From NCBI GenBank assembly GCA_017409405.1, contig JAFQSU010000047.1:1-40038 (forward strand): a stretch of DNA of 40,038 nt. The letters are read 5' to 3'. A program made the translations under genes and the position numbers. Every line of letters begins with the position of its first letter. Position 1 is the first letter of the stretch. This stretch comes from Oscillospiraceae bacterium (GTDB lineage Bacteria; Bacillota; Clostridia; Oscillospirales; JAAYXM01). Shown piece by piece: positions 9,613 to 17,900 of this stretch. The notes below the pieces were generated by a model, which saw only the letters and a list, made by a program, of their open reading frames with translations, was not told where the DNA came from and searched no databases.

Positions 9613-9629
9613 TTTGCGGTGAAGAAAAG

Positions 9630-10988
9630 ATGCAAAAAACTGAGATAAAAGATTTCACACAAGGGAATATAATGCGCCAGCTTCTCGTGTTTTCGTGGCC
9701 CCTGTTTTTGTCGAACATTCTTCAGGTAGTGTACAACATGGTTGATATGGTCATCGTCGGCAATAAATACGGCAAGGTGGGACTTTCGGCAGTGTCGGTA
9801 GGCGGCGACGTAACAAACTTTCTCACATTTCTTGTAATAGGCTTTGCAAATGCCGGTCAGGTCATTATAGCCAGATACATAGGTCAGGGGCGTAGAGATA
9901 AGCTAAGCGGCTTTGTGGGAACGATGAGTGCGTTTTTAATAACCTGCGCCGCAGTGCTGAGTATAGCGGGACTTATCTTTCGCACGCAGATACTTGCGCT
10001 TATGAACACGCCCCATGATGCTTTTTCGGGGGCAATGGCATATTCAACGGTGTGCATGTCCGGCCTTGTTTTCATCTACGGCTATAATATTGTCAGTGCA
10101 ATCCTCCGAGGCATGGGCGACTCAAAGCATCCGTTTATTTTCATAAGCATCGCCGCTGTGATGAACCTTGTTCTTGACGTTGTGTTTATCCAGCTTCTTG
10201 ATATGGGCCCGTTTGGTGCGGCACTTGCCACCGTCATCAGTCAGGCGACAAGCTTTTTCTTCTGCACTGTCTTTCTTGTAAAGCACCGCCACCGTTTTGA
10301 ACTGAAATTTGCGCTCGGCGATTTTACGCATTGGAGCGGAGAAATGCTCGCTGACCTTATAAAGCTCGGCACGCCCATGGCGATAAAAAGTGCATCCGTT
10401 CAGGTTTCAAAGCTTTTCGTAAACTCGTGGATAAACTCTTACGGCACGGCCGTTTCAGGGTTTGCCGGAATTGCGAATAAGATATCAAGCATTTCTAATC
10501 TCGTGTCCGCCGCCATGAATACCGCAGGCTCGTCAATGATGGGTCAGAACCTTGCGGCAAAGAGGTATGACCGAGCAATAGGAATAATGCGCTCTCTTGC
10601 CGTTGTAACACTCTCGGTTGCGACGGCGGTCTCCGTTTTGCTTGTGCTGTTTCCCGATTACATATTCAGAATATTCACAAAGGATGCAGAGGTTTTAGCC
10701 CTCGGCGGAAGCTATGTTCCGATAGCAGTGCTTCTGTTTTTCGGAAGCGCTCTGCGCGCTGTTATGAACGCCCTCATAAACGGAAGCGGAAACACAGCCG
10801 TCAATTTTGCAACCGCCATACTTGACGGAATTGTTATGCGTATAGGGCTTGCAACCCTTTTCGGTCTTGCGCTCGGTATGCGCCACTACGGCTTCTGGCT
10901 CGGCGATGCCCTCGCAGGGTTCACCCCGTTCTGGGTGGGGCTTATATTCTACTTCACAGGCAAGTGGAAAAAAGAAAACAAGCTGTAG
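9630..10988 (+). CDS. MATE-family multidrug/organic cation exporter
   Basis: Encodes 452 residues from the ATG at 9630; a TTG at 9609 in the same frame lies over the stop of the previous gene and has no ribosome binding site, whereas GGTGAA precedes 9630. Twelve membrane helices in two pseudo-repeats are expected and seen as alternating hydrophobic stretches. The first repeat opens with the family motif QLLVFSWPLFLSNILQVVYN, and VDMVIVGNKYGKVGLSAVSVG follows. The second half has the related KLGTPMAIKSASVQVSKLF and MMGQNLAAKRYDRA. MATE proteins use a Na+ or H+ gradient to expel drugs or metabolites. Substrate is unknown. A Na+ gradient from the nearby ATPase could power it, which is inference. 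Confidence 0.92.
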   Translation: MQKTEIKDFTQGNIMRQLLVFSWPLFLSNILQVVYNMVDMVIVGNKYGKVGLSAVSVGGDVTNFLTFLVIGFANAGQVIIARYIGQGRRDKLSGFVGTMSAFLITCAAVLSIAGLIFRTQILALMNTPHDAFSGAMAYSTVCMSGLVFIYGYNIVSAILRGMGDSKHPFIFISIAAVMNLVLDVVFIQLLDMGPFGAALATVISQATSFFFCTVFLVKHRHRFELKFALGDFTHWSGEMLADLIKLGTPMAIKSASVQVSKLFVNSWINSYGTAVSGFAGIANKISSISNLVSAAMNTAGSSMMGQNLAAKRYDRAIGIMRSLAVVTLSVATAVSVLLVLFPDYIFRIFTKDAEVLALGGSYVPIAVLLFFGSALRAVMNALINGSGNTAVNFATAILDGIVMRIGLATLFGLALGMRHYGFWLGDALAGFTPFWVGLIFYFTGKWKKENKL

Positions 10989-11010
10989 CTTTCTGCCACA
11001 GCTTGTTTTT
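10975..11010. terminator. Shared bidirectional terminator between the MATE and AraC genes
   Basis: ACAAGCTGT (10978-10986) pairs with ACAGCTTGT (10998-11006), with an A-rich flank on the left and a T run to 11010. It serves both strands. The MATE stop codon is inside the left arm and the AraC stop codon is at the end of the T run. Confidence 0.85.
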
Positions 11011-11974
11011 ATAACTTTGTTATATCGGTTTGCTTCATGTTGAGTCGTTTGTCGTATTCAAAGCGTTTCTGACGCATTTTTGAAATTTCTTGCAGCCTTA
11101 TGGCATTTTCACGGTTGAGCTGTTTTATTACAGATGGAGAGGTTTTAAGAATCTGCTTGAAAGCATGGGTCAGTCTCGCATTGTCATACAGCCCAACCTC
11201 CGATGCTATTTCGTTCATCGACATGTCGCTGAAATACATAAGTGTTGTCGCATGGCGGAGTTTTAGTGAGGTCATAAACTGTTTTGAGGTCATGCCTGTG
11301 ACAGTTTTGAAGACATCGGTAAAAACACTGTGCGACATCATCGCGTGTGCCGACAGCACGTCAAGGTTCAGCTTTTCGTTATAATGGTCGCTCATGTAGT
11401 GTATTGTTTTTGCTATAGCATCTGCTTTTTCAATCCAAACGGGCGGAGGAGGCTCCTGCCCGGTAGGGGTGGTGCAGAAAAGGCGCATGAAGTCAGCAAG
11501 AAGGTGACACAGCTTTTCACGCAAATCGTCACTGTAATCGGAGGATACGGAAATCATCTCGCGGCAGAGATTATCCGCATCTTCTTTTTTGTTGCCGGTA
11601 AGGTTTGTCACAAGAGGGATCTTCCTGCCGTCGAAATGGGCAAGACTTCTGATATATGAAAAATAATCATACCCACAACTGCGTAGTGAGCTGTCGGGGA
11701 AGGTGAGCGAAATTACAACGGGTGTGTCCTCGGAATCCTCAAGATTTATGCTGTGCGGAGTGTAGGGCAGAATAAATGCACATGAGCCGGGGTTCTGTAC
11801 ATATTCGGCATCAAAAATGTTGTGCTTCAGCGTGCCTGAAATAACATACCATATTTGTGTGTGATTGTGAAAGTGGGGGTAGTTGTGGTGGCGGATACAT
11901 TCAACGGACATATATACCGGAACAAGTTCAAAATATTCAGCTTTGCGAATGTCTGCGATTGCTGAAATTCCCAT
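11009..11974 (-). CDS. AraC-family transcriptional regulator with N-terminal cupin-type sensor
   Basis: Encodes 321 residues from the ATG at 11974, which follows a strong GGAGGGGGAA site; an earlier in-frame ATG would add 32 residues of unlikely sequence. The N-terminal part is a cupin-like sensor with HHNYPHFHNHTQIWYVISG as the usual His-rich core. After a proline-rich linker (TGQEPPPPVW), the two helix-turn-helix units follow (LDVLSAHAMMSHSVFTDVFK and MSMNEIASEVGLYDNARLTH). A basic tail of about 35 residues after the DNA-binding domain is unusual. It sits head-to-head with the gene for the 899-residue secreted protein, so it probably controls that locus and itself. Sensor ligand is unknown. 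Confidence 0.9.
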   Translation of the reverse strand: MGISAIADIRKAEYFELVPVYMSVECIRHHNYPHFHNHTQIWYVISGTLKHNIFDAEYVQNPGSCAFILPYTPHSINLEDSEDTPVVISLTFPDSSLRSCGYDYFSYIRSLAHFDGRKIPLVTNLTGNKKEDADNLCREMISVSSDYSDDLREKLCHLLADFMRLFCTTPTGQEPPPPVWIEKADAIAKTIHYMSDHYNEKLNLDVLSAHAMMSHSVFTDVFKTVTGMTSKQFMTSLKLRHATTLMYFSDMSMNEIASEVGLYDNARLTHAFKQILKTSPSVIKQLNRENAIRLQEISKMRQKRFEYDKRLNMKQTDITKL

Positions 11975-12006
11975 AAATTCCCCCTCCACTTTGATGATTT
12001 TAAATG

Positions 12007-12050
12007 TTATTATAAGTAGTATGGAGACACACCCCATACTGATATAATAA
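12007..12050. repeat. Interrupted inverted repeat over the AraC gene's -10 element
   Basis: AGTATGG (12018-12024) mirrors CCATACT (12034-12040), and outside that TTATTATA (12007-12014) mirrors TATAATAA (12043-12050). Outer arms are offset by about one base. The right outer arm is the -10 region of the minus-strand promoter, so the repeat could be an operator for autoregulation or a leader hairpin. Confidence 0.5.
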
Positions 12051-12077
12051 TTATAGCATATATCACCCAAATGTCAA
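12050..12077 (-). promoter_or_regulatory. Consensus promoter of the AraC gene
   Basis: Read on the minus strand, TTGACA (12077-12072) and TATAAT (12055-12050) are both perfect, with a 16-base spacer. The leader to the start codon is about 70 bases. Confidence 0.8.
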
Positions 12078-12118
12078 AAGTAAGTTTTATAAAACGGCAA
12101 ATCTTACAAAGTGTTTGC

Positions 12119-12148
12119 TTGAATTGTGAGGGTGCGATTTGTTATCAT
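12119..12148 (+). promoter_or_regulatory. Candidate promoter for the two secreted-protein genes
   Basis: TTGAAT (12119-12124) and TATCAT (12143-12148), 18-base spacer, about 40 bases before the start codon. It is weak compared with the AraC gene's own promoter, as expected if an activator is needed. The rest of 11975-12189 shows nothing else I can assign. Confidence 0.4.
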
Positions 12149-12189
12149 AAAATCAATACCATGGAAATATATTTTAGGAGGAAAAAACA

Positions 12190-14889
12190 ATGAAAAAAAT
12201 TATTTCAATTTTTCTATGCGCGACACTTCTCATAAGCATCATTCCCGTGGCTTTTGCCGCAGATTATACCCCTGCAAAGGAGGAGTATAAGTTTAGACGT
12301 GACGCACTCGGTCAGACGCAGTCAATAGCAGACAGCGCTATTGCAGATTATACTTATGACAGTATTGATACAGAAAAATCGAAATCTCAGTGGGAGTGGT
12401 ATGCAACATCTGCTTCCAGTACTTACAGATATGCAAAAATCGAATCCTCTGCATTAACTTTTCAGATAAACTGTCCTTGTGCTGTTGATGGCACGGAGTG
12501 CACAGGTCAAGAAATTGCATTTACAAAAACAGGATATGCATTTAAGTTGCAGGTGGATAAAAGCGGTGTTTACACCCCGGCTCTGTCATATGGTGCAGCC
12601 GATTCAGGTATAAAAACAAGGGTCTATCTTGTTGACACAGACGATTTTACAATAGCCAAAAAACAAAGGTATCAGTTGTCTCTTAACGCTGACACTATGA
12701 ATTCTACATATGCGTCTGCACTTTTGGGTACAGTGGATATGTATACAAGTGCGACGAATTCACCGCTTAAGAACATTGAACTTGAAGCGGGCGACTATTA
12801 TCTTATTATTGCAGCTGACGGAAAAAATGAAGCAGCAACCGCCAAAAAAAATAATGATAGTGATTACCGATGGAATATGGGCATCAGCGGTTTTGCGCTT
12901 AGTGAGGTAATTCCCTCCGGTGTGGAAATCACCTGTGAAAAAACACAAATAAGTAGGGACGGAAGCACAAAAGTCAGTGCAACGGCAACATATGACGGAG
13001 GGATAACCTCAACTGCTGTTACATATTCAAGCTCGGATGATACAGTCGCAACCGTTGACCCGGTTACCGGAGAGGTTGAGGGCATCGGTAAGGGTACTGC
13101 AACTATCACTGCAACAGCAGGCGGAGTGAGTGACTCGGTTGACATCACCGTCACAACAAGCTTTACCGTAAAATATGACCTTAAAGCTGCAATGTCAAAG
13201 CTTGGAATGACACATACAAATGCATCAGGCTCTCCGTTCTATAAAGAAATTAATTACAACCTCACAAATAACTTTTTCAGAGCTGTCGCAGGTTCAAGCC
13301 AAAATAACTCAAGCTCGAATATCAGAGTAAGAGATAATGCTCTGGAGCTTGGCAGTGCAGGTAAATTTATTGCATTTGAGGTAAACGTTCCGGCAACGGA
13401 TGTTTACACAATGCAGATAAAGCACGCAAAAGGAACTCCGGGCGGAAATGTCAACGTGTACGCCGTTCCCGGCGAGTATGCGAGAGACGATTATGCCGTA
13501 GGTGATGAATATACAATAGATGAGACAAAGCTTATAGGAAGCTACAACTGTAATGCAGATTCACCGTCCTACCTCAACGGCGATGCAGGCACATCAGATG
13601 TGAAGAATGTTTCACTCAACAAAGGAACATATGTATTTGTGTTTAAAGCAGTTGATGCACACGGCTCGGTCGGTACTTTCTCTCTCATAGGCGATGAGTA
13701 TGACGGCACAATTTTCATGGGTGGCGCAATCACTGCAGGAAAGACTGCTCTTACTGTCGGCGAGGACACAACCGCAACGGTTGCAGGCTATAAGTCCGAT
13801 GCAACGGTTGACACCACAGCTACATGTTCTGCAATCACAAGCTCTGATGAGTCTGTCATTACTGTGTCAGGCGAAAACGTCACGGCAGTCGGAGCAGGTA
13901 AGGCAAACCTTGTTGCAACAGTAAACGGTGAAACAGTAACACGTGAAATCACGGTATCGGACAAGGCAGTAGCAAGCGTAACATATGCAACTACAACAAG
14001 CATAGACGAAGCAAACGATCTCGTCATCAGCTCATCGGCACCCGGTTTTGTAACGGTAGAAGCTCCCGACAAGAGCGCAGAGGGCTATACCTTCAGCCAC
14101 TGGGTACAGGGAACTGCCGCAAAGGGAACATGGGTATCGTCTGATCCAATCTACAACTTCAATCTCACATCAAACACATATCTCACAGCGGTTTACACTA
14201 ATGACGCAGATAAGATAGTTGAGTTCTTCAACGGTACGGGCGAGCTTATCGCACAGAAAACGGTTGTTGACGGTTCCGTTGAAGAACCTGCAAAACCGAC
14301 AATGATAGGCTTTGATTTCCTCAGATGGATTACAGCAAAAGACAAAGAGTTTCTAAACGAAAACATCACAGCAACACTCACACGCGTAGTAGCAGAGTTT
14401 GCAGTAAAGAATGACACCTTCAGCGTAAACGGAGTATCGGGTAAGAAGTATGACGAAGCCATAGAAATCCCCTCCGCAAGCGGGAATGAAGTGGCATGGT
14501 ACCGTGACGATGTTCTCGTAGGTTATGGCACGTCATACAAATACAACGTATGGGATGCTGTCGGAAAAATTGAGGAAAAAGCTATTGTCGGAAGTAAGCA
14601 GCCGATAGTAGTCCTCGACAAAACCGTCAAGACAGACGATGACGGCTCAAAGGCATACATGATAGAGTTTGATTCTGCAGACAAGCAGATTGTAGAGGTC
14701 GGGATACTCTTTGCAGAGAACGGCACACCCACTGTTGACAGCTGCATGTACAAGGCAACCTCACAGAAGAACGGCAGTGGCATCCACGGTCAGTTTACCG
14801 CAAAGCCTGCAAACGCAAGTCAGACAGTTGTCCGAGGATATCTCATATACAAGGATGGCGACACTTACAGAGTAATTTACTCCAGATAA
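12190..14889 (+). CDS. Secreted multi-module protein with Ig-like (Big_2) and InlB-type repeats
   Basis: Encodes 899 residues with a clear signal peptide cleaved near AFA-AD (residue 23-24). Order seen: an opening ~200-residue module with a WEWY motif (about 30-240); a Big_2 Ig-like domain (about 243-322, ending TATITATAGGVSDSVDITV); a second module of the kind repeated in the next gene (about 325-510, FTVKYDL start, FMGG end); another Big_2-like domain (about 511-595); an InlB B-repeat-like stretch (about 600-720, with YTFSHWVQG and FFNGTGELIA); and a C-terminal domain I do not recognise. There is no SLH, LPXTG or dockerin, so it may be released or held by the surface lyase. No catalytic motif was seen. 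AGGAGG lies before the ATG. Confidence 0.8.
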   Translation: MKKIISIFLCATLLISIIPVAFAADYTPAKEEYKFRRDALGQTQSIADSAIADYTYDSIDTEKSKSQWEWYATSASSTYRYAKIESSALTFQINCPCAVDGTECTGQEIAFTKTGYAFKLQVDKSGVYTPALSYGAADSGIKTRVYLVDTDDFTIAKKQRYQLSLNADTMNSTYASALLGTVDMYTSATNSPLKNIELEAGDYYLIIAADGKNEAATAKKNNDSDYRWNMGISGFALSEVIPSGVEITCEKTQISRDGSTKVSATATYDGGITSTAVTYSSSDDTVATVDPVTGEVEGIGKGTATITATAGGVSDSVDITVTTSFTVKYDLKAAMSKLGMTHTNASGSPFYKEINYNLTNNFFRAVAGSSQNNSSSNIRVRDNALELGSAGKFIAFEVNVPATDVYTMQIKHAKGTPGGNVNVYAVPGEYARDDYAVGDEYTIDETKLIGSYNCNADSPSYLNGDAGTSDVKNVSLNKGTYVFVFKAVDAHGSVGTFSLIGDEYDGTIFMGGAITAGKTALTVGEDTTATVAGYKSDATVDTTATCSAITSSDESVITVSGENVTAVGAGKANLVATVNGETVTREITVSDKAVASVTYATTTSIDEANDLVISSSAPGFVTVEAPDKSAEGYTFSHWVQGTAAKGTWVSSDPIYNFNLTSNTYLTAVYTNDADKIVEFFNGTGELIAQKTVVDGSVEEPAKPTMIGFDFLRWITAKDKEFLNENITATLTRVVAEFAVKNDTFSVNGVSGKKYDEAIEIPSASGNEVAWYRDDVLVGYGTSYKYNVWDAVGKIEEKAIVGSKQPIVVLDKTVKTDDDGSKAYMIEFDSADKQIVEVGILFAENGTPTVDSCMYKATSQKNGSGIHGQFTAKPANASQTVVRGYLIYKDGDTYRVIYSR

Positions 14890-14904
14890 TATTTATATCG
14901 CTAT

Positions 14905-14935
14905 GTGGGGCGCGGGGAATATCCCTACGCCCTAC
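14905..14935 (+). repeat. Intercistronic G-rich hairpin
   Basis: The 97-base gap between the two secreted-protein genes holds two 13-base arms (14905-14917 and 14923-14935) around a 5-base loop. In RNA they pair with one mismatch and two G-U pairs. No T tract follows, so it is not a plain terminator; an mRNA-stabilising or REP-like role is possible. Confidence 0.55.
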
Positions 14936-14986
14936 ACAACCCTAAAAACGAAGTAAACACCCCCTACTTTCAGAAGGAGGACGCAA

Positions 14987-17900
14987 ATGAAACGCATAAT
15001 TTCTCTCATTCTCGCACTTTCAATGCTAATTTCTCTTGTGCCTGCAATAGCGGCAGATGGAGACGGAATAACAATAGTTTATAATTTTGGCGGAGACATG
15101 CTCGCACAGGGCATGACTTATGAAAACCGAACAAACGCACCGAAGCTTACGGTGCTTGATTATACATACACCAATGGCTTTTACGATTTTGTCGGAGGGT
15201 CAACCGACGGTTACGGCGGCTCAAGTACCATGCGCTACCGAGGAAAGAATATAGAATTTGCCGACGGACTGTATTATTCTATTGAGGTATATGTTCCGAA
15301 GACCGGTGTTTACGGCATGGTTGTAAATCACGGCATATCAAAAGAACGCGGCATCAATACAAACGTATATGTCAGTGCGAAATCCGATACGCCGAATGCC
15401 GATACCACCGGCAAGTATATTTACTCCGGCGATACGCTTGCAGGAACATATTCAACTCAGGACAATTCCGGCAACAACAACTACACACTGCTCAAAGACA
15501 GTACACTCAGAACCGCTGACGGAAGTGCAGATGCCGAAATTTCCCTTGAACGCGGATATTACACATTTACATTTGAAGCAAACAGCGGAAATGCATTTAA
15601 CGTGAACGCCCCGAAGTATGGCTCGGTTGGTACATTTAAGCTCATTGAGGGCAATGGAAAAAGCTCTGTATTTATGGGTGCAAAGCTTGCAATCGACGGA
15701 AAGAAGGCAAGCGTTACGGCTGTTATGTCCGACGGAAAAACAGAGACCGTTGCAAATGAGAATGTTGTGTTCTCTGTACCCGAAAACTCTGCGATAACTA
15801 TAGACAATGACGGAAATATAAAAGAGGTAGGAGTCGGCTCGACTACAATCACAGCAACCGTAACGCTTGACGGCTACACTGCAAAGGCGGAGGGCATATA
15901 TATCGTCTCCGACGGCGGCATAACAGTCAAGTACGACCTTGGCGGTGATATGGCAGCAAAGGGGATGAACTATTCAAACGGTGCAAACTCACCGAAGTTG
16001 ACAACGCTTGATTACGCATACACCAACGGCTTCTATGACTTTGTCGGCGGCTCCACTGACGGCTATGGCGGTTCAAGCACAATGCGCTACCGCAATCAAA
16101 ATCTTGAGGTTGCAGACACACGCTATTACTCCTTTGAGGTGTTCGTTCCGAAAAGCGGCACATATAACATGAAAATGACTCACGGTGTTGCAAAAGACCG
16201 TGGTATTGACACGTTTGTATATGTAAGTGCGAAGTCAGATACGCCGAATCAGAACACAACCGCAAAATATGATTTTTCGGGCGATACCAAAACGGGTGTG
16301 TACTCAAGTCTTGACACAACCTGTGGCGATAACAACTATACAACACTCAGAACCTCTGACGTAAAAAAACTTGATAAGACCGCAAACGCAAGCTTTACGC
16401 TTGAACGAGGATATTATATCTTCACGTTTGAGGCAGACAACGGCGTTGCAGGGCTTCAAAGTAATTCGTTCGGATCTGTAGGTACATTCACGCTCATCTC
16501 GGGTGACGGAAGAAACTCGGCACTTATGGGAGTTGACCTTGTGCTCGAGCGCGGTCAGGCTAAAGTCGAGGGACTCATGTCTGACGGAAAACCTGCCGAT
16601 GTTTCAGAATATGAGGTGACATTTGAAAGCGATAAGTCGTCTGTTGCTACTGTTGATGCACAGTCGGGTAAAATCACCGAGGGAGAACTCGGTACGGCGA
16701 ATATCACCGTAACGATTAAAATTGACGAAAACACTGCTCCCATTATAATTACAAAGCCGTATGAAGTAAAAGCAGGAGTTACCATATTCTATGATGTCGC
16801 CGAGTTCGGGGCAAGAAACGGTTTCGGTTGGAACGTCATGGGCAAGCTTCCGCTTATGAGTTATGAAAACACCAATGGCTTCTGGCGTTATGCAGGGTCA
16901 ACACTTCCTGACGTAAGCGGCAACTCGCTAAACTTTTACGGCGACGGGCAGAGAGCGTTCATCCGTGTTTCCGGCTACTTCGCAATAGAAGTCCACATCC
17001 CCGTTGCAGGAACGTATGATATGACTCTCTACCACGGTGTCATGCAGGGCGGTGACGAGAATGCAAAGGTATACTTCAGTAAAGGTAAACCATCAACATC
17101 TGCCGCAGATCTTATCGGTACGGTAAACTGTAAGGATGCGACAATACCAACCTCATCAGAATGCAGGCTTGTTTCAGAACCGCCGGTTATTTCAGGCATA
17201 GAAATCACCGAGCCGGGAGACTATATATTCACATTCCAGAGTTTCCGCCTCGGCTCGTTTGAGCTTTCAAGCGGAAAGGGCGCCGTTGTTCTTATGGGTG
17301 TCAACCTCGACGGAATAGAGGACGGAAAGGCACAAGCCTCAAGCGGAACAATGAGCGACGGAACAAAAACTGACCTTGAGGGTGCCGACATAAAGTATTC
17401 AAGCTCCGATACAAAGGTTGCAACTGTTGACCCCGTTACCGGCATTATAACAAAGCATGCAACGGGAGAGTGCGAAATTACAGCAACGGTAACTCTTGAC
17501 GGGGTGACAGCAGTTACTTCAAAAACGCTCAAATCAGAGATAGAGGATTCCGGATTTGCAATAAAGTATGACCTTGCGAACTTTATGAAGGATAACGGGT
17601 TTGCTTCAGGAAAGACCGGGCTTCTTTCAAAAATAAGCTATGTAAACACTGACGGCTTCTTTAAATATTTAAGTTCAACGCCATCTGACGTTGACGGAAG
17701 CAGCCTCGACTATGACGGCGGAAACATTGCTTTCAGTGCGGATAAGATTGTTTCATTTGAAATACATGTTCCGAAGGATGGAAGTTACACGCTGGAAATG
17801 CTCAACCCCGAACTTAAAACGGGTACAGAGGTAGAGGTGTATATAAACAAAAACTCTGTCTCAACAGACGCAGAAGACATGGTAGGCAGATATACATTTG

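Noticed and set aside
9609..9629. TTG start for the MATE gene overlapping the M20 stop
   Set aside because: It lacks a ribosome binding site and adds non-conserved residues; ATG 9630 has GGTGAA at proper spacing.
14890..14986. Terminator and new promoter between the two secreted-protein genes
   Set aside because: The hairpin has no T run and no convincing -35/-10 pair follows, so the genes are better read as one transcript.
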